Below are positions 19,508-32,065 of a DNA stretch of 64,000 nucleotides, one piece after another. The position numbers were made by a program, and so were the translations under genes. The notes under the pieces are model-generated. The model saw only the letters and a list, made by a program, of their open reading frames with translations, did not search any database and had not been told where the DNA came from. Numbering within the stretch: the stretch's first letter is position 1; the number at the start of each line of letters is the position of its first letter. The DNA is from Hysterangium stoloniferum (taxonomy: Eukaryota; Basidiomycota; Agaricomycetes; Hysterangiales; Hysterangiaceae): positions 1-64,000 of the forward strand of contig WHVD01000206.1 of assembly GCA_015178975.1 (NCBI GenBank). Direction: 5' to 3'.

Positions 19508-22500
19508 ATGCCGAGCATCTTCACTCGTTCCCGTAATGCCTCAACTCCCAATAAGAAGAATAAGAACAAGACACCCTCTGATATCCCGACAACAGTCATC
19601 GACGAGTTCGGTCGTGTGACCAGCAGAAGCTCTATTGCGACCACCTCAAAGGATACCAAGAAGGAGAAAAAGGATAAGGATAAAGGCGGAGACAGGCGAC
19701 AGCGCACTCAGTCTTCACCGCAAGATACCATCGACCCGCAGTCTCTTCCTGACGGAAGCTTCATGCCCTTTTCGTGGGGACGAATGGAGGAGGATGATGA
19801 ACCGAGGGCAAAGCTGAAGGAGTACGGCTACATGTCGTACCGGAGCGAGGTCGTCTTGAGCATTGATGAAGTGTCCAGATTAGTCGGTGTCATTGCTGCC
19901 CAATTAAATGAGCGTGGTGAGGAACATTTCTCTTTCAAAAAAAAATCACACTAATTTTATAATATTTTTCAGGTCTAACAACACCTCTATTATTCTCGAA
20001 CCTCGCACTGGATATATCTCGCACACGAATCCACCGTCTGATCGATAACTTTCTCGCGACCTGCCCACCTTATAACTATCATAATGGTAGTCCCATAGAC
20101 ATGAAATGGCGAGAAGAGGCAAAGTTCGCTGGTCCCCATGAGCTGGGAATGACATTAAGATGGGGACTTGCACGAATCGTGCGCATTTACGGCGGACAGG
20201 AGACCCGAGGTATTATTGCCTGGGATACGTATATTCGCTGGCGGGAAGATGAAGTTGGTGGGTTATCGTTTTTAATAATACACCCATATGGACTCTAATC
20301 CTCCTCACAGCCAAGCACTATCCCCCGGATCACTTTGCTGCCTTTCTTCCCTTACTCCCTATACCTATCCAGCGGCTCCTCATCTCCCTCCTCTCGCTTC
20401 TTTCCCGCCTCACCACCCACGCTACCACGTCTGGACTAACCCCGCCTACTCTCGCCTCACTTTTCGGACCTCTCCTGTTTGGTCTCGGGTCCACAACGCT
20501 CCCCTTCCACCATACCTATGGCGCCTATCTCCGCTGCTCTCATGCTGCGGAACACCTCCTTTTATCCTATGTTCGCTCCCAGCCACCACCTCTCCCCTCC
20601 AGGCTAGCCGACTGGATAAGAGGATATCCCGCAATGCTGCCTCCCCCAGACAAACTCGACAAGGCCCGTACAGGCGCAAAGATCGTCAGACTGAACACAG
20701 TGAAGAGAAATGTGAGGTTGTATTCTGTCGATCTTGTGCGTACGGCCGCAGGGTGGGATGTCGGGTCCTCGTCCCGAGAGTGGAATCGCGTGGTGGGACC
20801 GCCGGGGATGAGGCTTAGTGTGAAGTATTCTGAAGGGTACCGTAAACGTATGGACCTTCCTCCCAACTCTGGACCCGACACCACGTCCGCTTCCCCTCCC
20901 GACACCGAATCCACCACCGCCCCTCAAGACGAACAGCGTTTCTGCAGTCTCACGGACCTCAAATGGGGTGAATTCGAAAGCCTCGGCTTCGGCTCGGGTG
21001 AAGCCGCATCTAAACGTCTAGAGTTCGATCTCAACGAAGGCGCCCGGAACGCCCGTGCTTCCCCCGCCCGCGCCCTCTCCTGGACCGACTTTTCCGAATC
21101 CGGATTCTCGCTCACTGATGCCCCTCTCTCTGCCACCCTTCAGTTCAGTGCTCCACTGACACACACTATTACCGCGTGGCCTGCTAGGCAGAACGAGTTG
21201 CAGGCAAAACTGAGGAAGACTCAGAAAGCACTGCCGCCTTTCGGATGGGATACGACCCCAACACTTGGCGGCGAGGAGGCAGTCGAAGAGGGCTTCGTGA
21301 CCATTTTCTGTGATTTTCTAGCAGGTGGCGGTTGGGTAGATCGAGCAGAAGGGACATTCAGGGAGTGTAACTGGGTCATGGTGAGTCCCTCGCCCCTCGT
21401 TACTCTTTCGCGCTAGATACTAACCTTTCTGTAGGTTGAATACAAATCTACACCTCAAACTCGTCCTCAGGCTACCACACCACTTCCCCCCGATCCTCGT
21501 ACATCCACCTCCCTCTGGCTTTATGAAGAATTTGTTCCGCCCGAATACCAAGCCCAACTTACCGCCCCGCGCCGCAAAATTCCCCTTGCACTCCCTTTCT
21601 CCCGTTCCCACAATAACGCAAACACACTGAAAGTTACCCGTGTCCCTAATGCGCGCGAATTAGAGTTCGAAGGGCTTCTCGGCGGAGGAATGGGTAACGT
21701 GACGAAGGTCATTAGTATCGGTGGAGGAACCACGACTGTCGTCGGTGGACGGCCAATAGGGGGGAAGGACACTTTGGGAATTTCGGACCCGATGTATGTC
21801 GGTCATACTCCTGGTGCTCCATTAGGCTTAGCAAAGCCTCAACCAGAATTGATATCAGCGCCGCTGCCGCCGCCGCCGATCAAAATCCAGCCGCCCCTGC
21901 CTCCACTACCATCCCTTGCAGTGAATTCCCCTCCGCCCCCTTCTCCTTCTGCTTCTCCCACGCAAGCGCCAACGCCAAGTACGCCAACGCCATCCACCTC
22001 GTGGACGCGTTTTCGCCCAGGCGGGACGACACGCAAACGGTCGTCTCCCGCCGGGGCTGAATATGACGCGTCGATTGAGTTCGAGACGCGTACGATGTTT
22101 GCGGGGGACGATACGGAAGGCGAGGGCGAGGGCGAGCCAGAGGCAGAGGTAGGTGTGGGGAGGAAAAAGGAGACCGAGAGCATGTTGAAAAAGAGACTGC
22201 GACGACAGGGCCATGTGAGGCAGGCGAGCAAGGACGACGCGTGGGTTGATATTCTTGTTAAGAGTAGACCGCAGAGCGCCGGTGTGGAGCAGGATGGGGG
22301 CGTTGTTCCGAGTGCTCCGTCGCTCCGGAAGCGCAGGTCGTTAGGGGATATGGGGGTTGGGGAGGCGGAGCGGGTGAGGGAGGAGATACGGGGAGTGTTG
22401 GAGGCGCAGCCGCTGGATAATGATGATGTTGAGGAGACGGGGTCCTCATATTCGGCTGTAGATGAGACGATTGAGGGAGAGGCGGCTTATTCGGGTGCTC

Positions 22501-23150
22501 TTAACGATGAAGAGGCGGACAATGAGGCTCTCAGGGACCCGCACCCACCGCCGGCACACGGGCACAACCAACATGCCCGTAAAGAATCGGGTCTGCTTCC
22601 CGTTGGGCTGATGCTTAACCACCCTAATACGATGTCTGCCCCTCCGAAGGCAGGATTTCTCGCCGCTCCTCAACCTCAAGCTCCCGAAACTCCCTCCAAG
22701 CAACAAATCCCGGCGCTGAAATCGGGCACCAAAAATGTCAGTTCTCTGATTGAGATGTACCGCGAGAAGGACAAGGAACGGGAAAAAGAAACGGGAGTGG
22801 GATCCTCCAAGTTGCCGGTGCGGTCGTTGACTTCTGTTCCGGGACCGAGCACGTTGTCGCCGCCCAAGGAACAACCGCGTTCGCTGTCCCCCTTGCTAGC
22901 TTCTCAACCCTACGCGACACCTGCTACCCCATCCCAAATCCCCGTTCCCATCCCTATCACAGTTTCCATTCCCCCCCAACCACAGGTACGGCCTATATCA
23001 CCCGCACCTCCGTCTATCCCGGACGAGGACCTCACCCTTGAAAATTTGGGGCTGGCACCGCCGCTGAATGCCGCAACGCCTCGGTATGTCCACGGGGCTC
23101 CATTACACAATGTTGTAGAGGAGGAAGGGGAAGAAGATGTTGATTTGTGA
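19508..23150 (+). CDS. Msb1/Mug8-domain (RhoGAP-like) morphogenesis protein
   Basis: Join 19508-19916, 19973-20257, 20311-21380 and 21435-23150: 1159 residues, three GT..AG introns of 56, 53 and 54 nt, frame kept throughout. The Msb1/Mug8 domain (formerly DUF1708, related to RhoGAP folds) starts near residue 104 (KEYGYMSYRSEVVLSIDEVS). It continues in exon 2 with TTPLLFSNLALDISRTRIH and LRWGLARIVRIYGG, and in exon 3 with TSGLTPPTLASLFGPLLFGL and EHLLLSYVRSQ. It fades near residue 600. The N-terminal 100 residues are Lys/Ser-rich and the C-terminal 500 are Pro/Ser/Glu-rich and probably disordered. Yeast Msb1 is a high-copy suppressor of Cdc42/Cdc24-pathway bud-emergence defects and S. pombe Mug8 is the relative; a role in polarised growth is inferred. 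The start ATG is the first in frame. No symbol is given because orthology was not tested. Confidence 0.88.
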
Positions 23151-23814
23151 ACTGAATCATTGGTTTTTTTTTTGTCAGGCAACTCTTCACTGGGTCAATT
23201 TATTATGATTCCCTCACATAACATATCGAGATACACATCGAAATATTCCCTCGCGTTTCACTGTTACCCCATGCTGCTGATATTAGATCGGCTGTTTATT
23301 CTTACTTTTCATATCTCATATATCCACTCTCACTATCCCGCGCTTAGTACGATCTGCAGTTTATTTCCCCCACCCCCCCCCTTTTTTGGCCTTCAGGTAA
23401 CTGATTGCTCGCCTTTTTTCCCCGAGTTCCCGATTTACTTTTTGTTTTTACGCAGTAAGAATTATGAAAACGGCAATTTGTCAAGTTGCTGTATTTTCTT
23501 GCAGACGGGCCTGCCAGCGGGGAGCAAAGCTGACCGACGCTGTCGCCACTTGAGTGCCCCAGATTGACTTGAATATCACCTTTTCCTTTGGAACAGGCAG
23601 TAAGGCGTGTCAGACGGAAATTGCATTGACGCAGCTGGTAGCCTTATGCCGACGTGATATGTAGGAAGTTTGTTATGTTTCTAGTCATTGACATCCAGAT
23701 ACTGTGTGCAGTTAAACACGACGTTATAGACACTATTCATACATTCAAACTGATTATCCGAAGCCATCAATTCGCCCTGACACATTACGAAATTCGAGTG
23801 AGTACTGATCTCCT
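23151..23814. other. Intergenic, 3' of the Msb1/Mug8 gene
   Basis: T-rich sequence with homopolymer runs of C and T near 23370. No gene or repeat recognised. Confidence 0.5.
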
Positions 23815-24742
23815 TGGTCCAGTGTAACGAGTTTGTCACCCAAACCTGCAGCTGCCATTTCCTTTACAAAGTCCTACAAGGCGTTCAGGAATGGAAATTG
23901 CTGTAGCTGCGTATGCCATACTTTTTATTGTATGCCCTTGAAGACATCTTTGAGGGTTGATTTGAGGATGTGTTTTTTTAGACCATTGAGCTCACCTGCC
24001 ATAGTCGTCGTAATGAATCGGAATTGTAATATCGGGTCGAAGGACGAGCTCGATCCCCCTGTTTCGCATTTATTATCACGGTCAGCTTTACCCCAGGAAT
24101 TGTAGTCCCTCCTGACAAACTGTTACGGGATTATCCGTGTCGATTCTTTCGTAGACAACACTCACCCAAGTGAATCAATAGCACGTCAACGTTCGGATAC
24201 CTCGCTGGTATATCCTGCAGCTGATCTACCATCAGCCAAAGTGGTCAGCGTGGTAGTGTGGAAGAAGTACCGCATCGGTATGTGGAAGATCATGAGGGCC
24301 GAAGGTGGAATTTGTGAGGCGCTTTCCAGTCATCACTGGTGCAAGACGAACGTGGTCTAAAATGTGACGGGACCCCCTTCCAAACAAATTTTTGGAGTGT
24401 AGACCACGGTACCGCCAACATGTAAAAAACTACCAAAAATTGTAAGGTGTAAATAAAAAAAAGAGTGGAGGGTACGCCTACTTTGAATCAGGCCTTTGAA
24501 TCAGGCATAATCCTAACTCCAGCCCACTTTAGCACAGTCGTCGCAGTCCCTACGAAAAATATAGAGGCGTCTTCGTTCCATTTTCTCTTGGGGTCCACCT
24601 TCAGCTCTTTGGTATCCGGTAGTGCATCCTTTTGATCTTCAGTTGAACCAAGAGTGTCGTGTAAGGGACTGAGCTGAATACTAGGATCAATAGTGATGCG
24701 AGCGACATTTGAATCCAAGCAGATGTTCGAAACCTTTGACAT
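23815..24742 (-). pseudogene. Metallo-beta-lactamase-fold hydrolase, decayed
   Basis: Minus-strand pieces line up in the order of a fungal MBL-fold protein: DASIFFVGTATTVLKWAGVR (about 24575-24510), then TGKRLTNSTFGPHDLPHTDA and the metal site HYHADH (near 24245), DIPARYPNVDVLLIHLG (near 24180), IELVLRPDITIPIHYDDYG (near 24050-23995), and a C-terminal FVKEMAAAGLGDKLVTL. They sit in different frames with stops between (after HADHFG and before the C-terminal piece), and the segment normally linking the first two blocks is replaced by unrelated A/T-rich sequence. No set of introns repairs it. The active form would bind two zinc ions through the HxHxDH motif. Gene loss in progress inside an otherwise intact gene island. 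Confidence 0.75.
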
Positions 24743-25473
24743 GCAAACAGCCTAAATAGGCATATGGATCACGAGTACGCATGCTCGGGGCATCCTTTTC
24801 TGCTGTGGGGAATTGTTTTTGCGGCCGGAATGACCCGAGTAATGACAAAAGATAAACTCCCTGTCGCGGCATGTGCAGCCCTTGCTTGAGAGACTGGTCA
24901 ACCGTCCGTGTCTCGGTGGTTGGTTATATCCGCCACCAAGCACCAGGAATGGTCATCTCTTTTTGATAACGAAGGCGACAAGGTACCTTGTCTTGTTGCT
25001 ATTCGTTATTATTGTAAATATAAAAATAGGTTTATCCAGTAATCCAATGGAAATAGCATTTAATAATTGCTAATGAGGTCCTGAATACTCCAGCTCTAAA
25101 GTATTAGCAGACTAGTAACGAGTATCCTAGTGCTCATATTCAAATCACTATTTCCCCATATATTTATATTTGGTTCCTTTTCCATACCTCAGGAACGGGC
25201 AGAAAGGGACAGAGAATCATTTCAAGTCATTCTCCGCCATCCTTAACAACAGCAGGTCATTTAGTGGGCTTATTGTACGATTCAATACAGCCATGTAGGT
25301 CATATTACTGTCAGTGCAACAGGATAGTCTATATCCAACCGCAAACATAGTGATACATGAATCAATGTACAAAGTTAATGCCAAGTATCAACTGTAGTGG
25401 TCCTGAGGAGTAGGCAGGTTGAGGAAAGTTAACCACAAATGCAACAAATATGATGAGCAAGATGACAACAACT
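24743..25473. other. Intergenic between the MBL relic and the GH16 gene
   Basis: No coding signal. The 5' part of the MBL gene may once have extended to about 24900. Confidence 0.5.
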
Positions 25474-26510
25474 TCACTGGTAATACGACAATGATCGAAC
25501 TTCGAAATACGCGCTTCCGAACGCTTCAGGATTTTGTTGGGCATACTGGATGCAGTCATATGGTCCCCCAGGGAATACTGCACCAGCCCAGGTACCGCAG
25601 ATCTCGACTAGGAAGGATACTCAGGCCGAGGATATTAAGTGAAACTAATTGACTTACCTGCAAAAATGATGACTTGGTCTAAGAAATGACTGTCAATATC
25701 GCAATTAGTTGAAGCTAGATATGTGACGGGTGTCGGCCAGTCCGCAGGATTTGGTTCCCCACTGGCGATATCTGAAGGTGCGTATGCACGATTGAAGTGC
25801 CACATCTGAGTAGGAGATTAAAACAAAAGCTCATGGACAATTGTTGATGTTACCTTTATATGATCCGACGTCCATTCCATTGCATAATAACTCCCGCCGT
25901 TGGAATTAGCTCCACTTCCAAACGACGTAGTACTCGGGTCTAAATTCCCACATGCCTCATCGTTATTCGCCAGGGCGTTACAGTTTGTCCCTACCGGTGC
26001 CAAATTCCCTGTCTGCTTAACACTCGTATCATAACTACATCCATCCGAGGTGTGATACGACATCGTGTTTCTAGTATTGAAATTAACACCCTCGTAGATA
26101 TCGATCTCGCCGGAATAAGGCCAATTACCGTCGGCACCGCTTAGCCAGAAGCTGGGCCATGACGTGTTTCCATAGGGCAGGTGCGCAGCGTCGAGAATGA
26201 GAAGACCATGGTGTATGGAGTCTGTGGATTGTATACGGACGGAGGGACGGCGAGCGTTGCCGTCAAGCCGAGACGTCGAGTCAGACGATAGAACTATCGT
26301 AGGTTAAGAACTGGGTATTTATAACTTTCACTATAGTCAACTCACCAAAATTGCCTTGATCATTCACTGCTACGAGTCCTCGCTGTTGAGCTGAAGCAGA
26401 GGAAACGAAATTAGCTGCAGAGGGGTCCTGTGATGTACCGGTGGGATCTGTCCTTTGGCTATCGTCCCAAAACGTGAACTTATCGATGAAGTCTAGTTCG
26501 GCATAATCAG
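25474..26510 (-). CDS. GH16 family glucanase (laminarinase-like), 5' end unresolved
   Basis: Exons reading minus: 26492-26346, 26293-25854, 25805-25658 and 25607-25474, with introns of 52, 48 and 50 nt, about 289 residues recovered. Family marks are DKFTFWDD, SVRIQSTDS, WPSFWLSG, the catalytic GEIDIYEGVN (Glu, Asp and Glu all present), NTMSYHTSDGC, GTNCNA and YAMEWTSDHIKVMWHFNR, then CGTWAGAVFPGGPYDCIQY and the stop after SLSYYQ. GH16 enzymes of this type cut beta-1,3(4)-glucans, outside the cell or in the wall. The usual signal peptide is not found: upstream of 26492 the frame closes by 26537, and the only early ATG (26693) lies about 10 nt after a TATAAAAG (26706-26699). Either a first exon was missed or the 5' end is damaged. 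Confidence 0.78.
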
Positions 26511-27479
26511 CAAAATAACATTGGGAGCGAAGGGAAGGACGTCAACATGCCGTTTTGTGTATACTTCCATGATAGCCTGTAGCCATGAACTGTAGATATG
26601 GGAAGAGTAACAAGGACAGATAGACACACCGCGATTGGTGTGTACATGCTTATTTTGGACGATAGGAAGCGTACTCTTCTTAGTGAAGTTCATCTGTGTT
26701 CTTTTATACACAACACGCGGTTGGGTTGCCATAGCTTTGTACATCTGCGCACGGTGCTTCTGGCGTACGCGACGCTCACGCGCGTCGGAATGAATTGACG
26801 ATTAGAATTGGGGATTCCGTCGGGTAACAGGAACTTGAAATTAAGTGGACAAGAATCGAGGTTTTCACTTCAATAGTACGCGTGAATCAATAGCGAAGAT
26901 CTCGATTAATTAGATAGCCAAGACCGAAGCTGTGGTTAAGCCCTCTGTTATTTTTTTTCCCCATGAGTGCACGATATAGCATTCGGACTTTTCGCGCACC
27001 TTATCGTACCTGCAGTGCCCTATAACTGCTCTGAACTCCAGAAGGCACCCAATGCCAGATTGTGTTCAACATTGGGGGTCGGTTGATCTAGTAATCCTAC
27101 TTTTCTAGTCATAACTGCGAATGGCGAATGGGCAGGTGGATCATGGTTCGGGTTTAGCGCCCATATAGTGTTTATGCAATAAACGAAAACGGAGCCGCGG
27201 AGTCCCTTCGGACACGGAAGTCTCAATAGTTAGTCTGGAGGAGGACAAAATGGGAAACCTAAATATTAAGTGGGATATCAGGAGTTTAAATTTGACATCT
27301 CACAGCGGATATTAGGGCTGGAAACACTATGTTTATTGCGTTTGTGAAGACGTAATGTCTTCGAAAGGATTTGCCGTTTCAAGGCGTTTTCTCCATTCTG
27401 AGATCGAAAACTCAACAGTAAGGTCTAGCTCCTGAGACCACATTTTATACTTATTCAGACCACAACTCTGTCACATACA
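26511..27479. other. Intergenic upstream of the GH16 gene
   Basis: A minus-strand TATAAAAG at 26706-26699 could serve the GH16 gene. Otherwise no gene or repeat is recognised. Confidence 0.45.
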
Positions 27480-27820
27480 CCCTCTCCATTTTAGGAGCTT
27501 TAGCAGAGCCTTATTTTATATAAACTCCAACAATCATCCATTGAATCCTTATAAGAGTTAAATTTGGTTAGGGATGTTCTGAGGATCAAAAAGTTCATTG
27601 GATTCTAAACCCTGCAATCACATGTTAGATCCTTAACCAATTTTAACTCATTTATAGATCTTTTAAGGATCCACAAGGTGGTTGGATTTTAAGCCCGCCA
27701 ATCATTTGTTGGGTCGTTAAACCGATATTAACTCGGTTAAGATCCGATGAGTGATTGTCGGAATGGATATAAAATAAGCCTCCATTGAAGATCCTAAAAT
27801 TTTTTTGGAGCTAGAGCTTT
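27480..27820. mobile_element. Fold-back (MITE-like) element with long imperfect inverted repeats
   Basis: The left arm (CTCCATTTTAGGAGCTTTAG, GCCTTATTTTATAT, CAACAATCATCCATTG) returns inverted at the right end (about 27740-27820). Inner words such as GAGTTAAATTTGGTTAGG are inverted again at 27631-27660. The whole 340 bp could fold into one long hairpin. No coding sequence. Target duplications are not clear. Confidence 0.55.
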
Positions 27821-27867
27821 TCTGGGTGATATCAAGTTTCTTTTGTGCATCGAATTCAAGTTCTATC

Positions 27868-28255
27868 GATGGCCGATCCTGCGATACAAACGACGACTAA
27901 AACTACGATCTTCCCCGCTAACTGGGACTGGATGGTCCAACATGCTTGTTCTCAAAGAAACGCCGGACGAATTGATGTTTTATGGAGGTTAGGATCTTGT
28001 GTTACATGAACTCTTCCCCAGCAGGGAGGGATTCCCGTTCTTCGTGATCGCAGCCCTCTGAGCCATAATTCTATCAGATTATGATGGCGGACATACTCAT
28101 GTGTATTGTAGAAATCAAGACACAAGTCGCTCACCAGCAACACAGCTGGCGCTTTGAAGTCAACGAGCAGAACCGCAAGCGATGCGTAGAATTCTTTATG
28201 AACGAGAAGAGGGTCCCCACAATCTACCGCCTCTCCTGCCTTGGCGCAAATTTAC
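27868..28255 (+). other. Possible small multi-exon gene, unrecognised
   Basis: An ATG at 27868 opens MADPAIQTTTKTTIFPANWD with a plausible donor after about 40 codons. A second open stretch ends at 28253 and carries VEIKTQVAHQQHSWRFEVNE and CVEFFMNEKRVPTIYRL. A TATAAAATAA lies about 100 bp upstream of the ATG. I cannot join the two parts with confident splice sites and recognise no family; this could be a gene fragment. Confidence 0.3.
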
Positions 28256-29185
28256 GATGAACAAGGCAGACACAGCCACGGGTAACGAAGTTCCGCAATG
28301 GCACCGTGTTAGCTCCCCTGTAGACTGGCGGCGTAAGGATGTGTTGCACCGCACCTGGAAAGTACAATTGCACAGGGTCGAGCGTGCGGTGAAGACTATA
28401 GCCACTCCCAACACTGTTTGCGGAGCAACAAAACACGATACGCCTGTGCAAACTCTGCAAAGCTTAAATAATAGGCGCTGGCATTGTCTATGTCACAAGA
28501 GAAACTTCAACAACTGGACCATTAATCAACTTAAGTGTTGGATTAGCAGGCATGCAATAGCCCTTCATCCTTATTTCTTTGTTTCATTGTTACCACTTTT
28601 TCCCTTTGTTCCTAGATAGCTTAAATAGAAGCAATCCTGGTTAGTGTCACCTCAGTTTGGACATACGGTGTGTGCATACTGAGGTGAGATAGTTATCACT
28701 ACTTTTATCTCGTCCTTTTACTTACTTTTATTACTTAGTTCTTATTCTTGCAGGTAATCAATATTAGCTATTTTGGCATACTGTGCAAATACAGAATTCT
28801 TATTCTTGTATCTAGCACTCTTATTTTCTGCATCAAGTCATATTTATAAGTGGTTTAACTTCATGTATTGCAAAGTCTGTTTGGCTACCATGAGCTACAG
28901 AAGCCAAATGAAAACTATATTCTCTTTGCTCGCTTTTATTCTCTAATATTCTGATCTTCAAGATTAGATTCCGACAATTTTGGGAACCATGAGTATACAT
29001 TCATACCTCAAACCATTTCTTGAGTCAGCGTTGAGCACTTTTCGATGCGCTTGAATAAGACTAGATGACACCGAATTTGACAATATCCTTTTGCCTGACC
29101 TGTTACGCCATAATCCTGGACCTAATCTCACGGTCATTATAGCTGAGTCATCCATCTTAAAACCTCACTGTACTTGGGTTTGGCT
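28256..29185. other. Intergenic upstream of the EFM7-like gene
   Basis: Pyrimidine-rich at 28690-28780. No supported gene. Confidence 0.45.
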
Positions 29186-30304
29186 ATGCAAGAGGCTGAT
29201 TTAAATTTAGGGGATATATTTATTGTATGCTCTAACTAATGAAATGTGATAATTTAATCATTTAAGCTGTAGAGTCCCCCGAGTCCGCCTCCCCCCGAAC
29301 CAAAGTACACACAATATGAACGCCTCACGGTGCTGTGCGGTGAAAACGGATGGAAGAGTCTTTCGATACGATTAATTGGATCCCATCCACTATGGGGTCA
29401 TTATTTGTATGTTACTTTTTGGTTGAAGAATAAATGCCACTAAAGTAGATAGATGGAACGCAGCACGGTGCTTCGCGACATACCTGGATCAGAATGCTCA
29501 AGACTTGTGCGTAGGTAAAGGTATACTGGAATTAGGTGCTGGGGGAGCTCTTCCCAGTATCGTGGCGATATTATGTGGTGCACGAAGAGTAGGTATAGTA
29601 AATATTACATTTTCTTATCGTTTAATGCTGATGGTTAGATGACTTGCTTAGACGGTGATAACTGACTATCCAGATCAAGCATTACTGGATAATATTCGAA
29701 TCAATGTTAAGACGAATATTTCCGCCGAAACTGAGGGCGAAGTAGATATACAAGTCAATTTTCCATGTCTTCCTAGACTGTAGACCTAACACTTCCACAC
29801 CCTAGGGCCATATCTGGGGGCGAACAGTGGACGATCTTTTGCGAAATAAAAGTAAATCTAAACCCGACAAGTTCGATGTCATATTGATGAGCGACCTCAT
29901 ATTTAACCATTCTCAAGTTGGGTGTACAAATCTGTATTTGAAACCGGTGGCTAATTTCTTGTGACCCACCATTTAGCACGTTGCATTGCTACAAACAGCA
30001 GAATCTTGCTTGGCAGAAGCCAGTCCATCGAGTATTTATCCCTGTGTTCTAGTATTCTATACACACCATCGCCCGCACCTGGCAAAGCGCGATTTAGAGT
30101 TCTTCGTTATAGCCACACAGCGTGGATGGTCTTGTGAAGAAGTCGTAACGGAAGCATTTGAGGTGAGTTTCCGTACGATAGTCGGCGACAAGCATCAAAG
30201 ATCAATATACATTGCAGCCAATGTTTCCAGAAGATGGCGGGGATGAGATTATGCGGTCCACTGTGCATGGATGGCGGTTGACTAGAGCATCGGGATCGAA
30301 GTGA
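29186..30304 (+). CDS. EFM7: EFM7/NNT1-type protein methyltransferase (eEF1A N-terminal)
   Basis: Join 29186-29224, 29273-29406, 29453-29588, 29652-29753, 29806-29916, 29977-30162 and 30218-30304. Six introns of 46-63 nt give 264 residues with an unbroken frame, close to the length of the yeast protein. Landmarks: a Pro-rich leader (SPPSPPPPEPKY), GSHPLWGHYLWNAARCFATY, the SAM-binding motif I GILELGAGGALPSIVA, the acidic motif TVITDYPDQALLDNI, the catalytic-region FDVILMSDLIFNHSQH, VLVFYTHHRPHLAKRD and PMFPEDGGDEIMRSTVHGWR. In yeast Efm7 uses S-adenosylmethionine to methylate the N-terminal Gly and next Lys of elongation factor 1A in the cytosol. The first exon of 39 nt is the least certain part; it keeps frame and has a good donor and branch-like CTAAC. 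Confidence 0.87.
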
Positions 30305-30936
30305 GAATGCGGTTTGATTGGTTGACACTACTCCGGCGACGAATCAATTGCAATGCTCTGCTATGTCTGCTTCCCAGGCTTAGGGTGGCTAGGAGTGGGA
30401 TTCGAAGATCAAGTATTGCCAGAATATATAGACACTCATTCATTGGTTTTGTGGCATCGTCTTTCTGTTCTGCCGGCCTGTGAAAATCCTCTGATTCCCG
30501 TGTGTATCGCCTCATAATTTTGCTCTTTCTGAGTGTGATTTCGAACTTTGGTGGGTATAGCTGCCAACGGATCGTGATCTTGGACCAATTTTCATAATTA
30601 CCACTTTGCTCAAAAACTCCCATACCTTTTAACATCACTCTTTCTAACCCCCTCTAGCTGTTTAAAATTAAGTTTCTCAAATCAGATTGAGTAACTCAAC
30701 AGTGTCAAAAGATCAAAAGGCGGTGCTACGCATTGCAGTGCCAATGAGTCCAAAACCACACCGCTTACCCTTTAAATGCCATTCCACTGTAGTCATGTAG
30801 AACACTTCCTTTTACAGCTGTACTAGAGGTACAGCATTCTTTTCAACCCTCAACAGCCCCGAGAAGAATCTACATAAAAGGCTGGACATCTCGCATATTA
30901 GCTGCACTACACAAGCCACTTGTCTCCATCTCTGCA
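30305..30936. other. Intergenic 3' of the EFM7-like gene
   Basis: No gene seen. Confidence 0.4.
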
Positions 30937-31447
30937 ATGTTCATCCCTGCCTCGATTCCTCGTAGGTCAGTTGCACATAGTTGCAATCAAAAGCCTACTG
31001 AGTGTGTTACCACCATTCTTGCTTGGCTCGATTTGCTCATTGTCTCTTTCTTCACAGGCTTGCCAGGGAGGACTGCTTTAATACGGAACACAAGATATCT
31101 ATTGGCATTGTGTTGGGTATCTACATCAACTTCCGCATTGTCCTCGTCAACTGATCATGTTCTTATCAAGCAATACTTATTCTCGTAATAATATTCGTAG
31201 TGATCCCTGCTATTTGGCGTTCATGTTGTCACCGGCGTGAGCATGACAAACAACCATCCCTGAGGCAAACTAGAAGAGTAGTGACACAGACGCCATTCCA
31301 GTTGAGTTCTCCAATAATGCAGACCAATATCACTTACATTGCTAACACGAGCTACTTGTCCAATTAGCATGAAGCCCCCAAGAATACCCGCTACGCAGCT
31401 CCTGCCAGTACCCCCTCCCCCTCTTTATATTGCAACACCAAAGTCCT
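30937..31447 (+). pseudogene. Possible relic of a small single-pass membrane protein
   Basis: A frame with one stop reads EHKISIGIVLGIYINFRIVL, then ILILVIIFVVIPAIWRSCCH and QTPFQLSSPIMQTN. It ends in a Pro/Ala-rich tail before a stop near 31450. A hydrophobic span followed by basic residues and a Pro/Gln-rich tail resembles the design of the protein at 38922-39772. The in-frame stop and missing start suggest decay. Weakly supported. Confidence 0.3.
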
Positions 31448-32065
31448 TTGAGAACAAAACAACTTGGGACTATAATGTAAATTAATTTATTATCATTTGG
31501 CTTCGAAACTGCCGTTCTAATGAAAATTATCTTCAGTCACCGCCGCCATCATACATTCAGGCTATGTGAGGAGGTTTTTATGTTCTAGTTACCATTTACT
31601 TTGTTGGTTTTGGGAGAACTATCTTTATGCCGTTGCCTTGACTTTCAAAATACAAATCAAAAATACAATAATGTAGCCTTCATCGATCGTGGCTTGTAGA
31701 CATCTGCCCAATTGCTAGGAAAGAATATGGCAGTACCAGTCAGATTATGGTCAGACACCTGTATTATACATAATAATAATCACCATTCAGAATCGGAGCT
31801 TGTCAGCTTGAACGATCGTAGGTATTTTAAACTATACAGTTTCTAAACATTAGGTCTCATGATTGCGCTCTACATATTCCCGGACAACTATACAGTTACC
31901 CTTGACTACCATTATCCATAATGTCTTTGGATCCTTTCCTCCTCTACAGTAGTATTATACTTAGACAGTTGACTCATATATTCTTGCACTTTAAGAGTTG
32001 ATATTATTTGTACACAGAGTGGTAACTTACATGACTCTTTACAGCATACAACAATGCTCTGAATG
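31448..32065. other. Gene-island edge, no gene seen
   Basis: A/T-rich sequence without a recognisable repeat; transposon sequence begins at 32066. Confidence 0.45.

Noticed and set aside
20288..20818. Separate plus-strand gene in the Msb1/Mug8 region
   Set aside because: It is a shadow frame of exon 3; the conserved domain is continuous only in the spliced frame.
21839..22231. Minus-strand proteins opposite the Msb1/Mug8 exon 4
   Set aside because: Open only because the coding strand is G/C-rich and proline-rich; no start context, no family.
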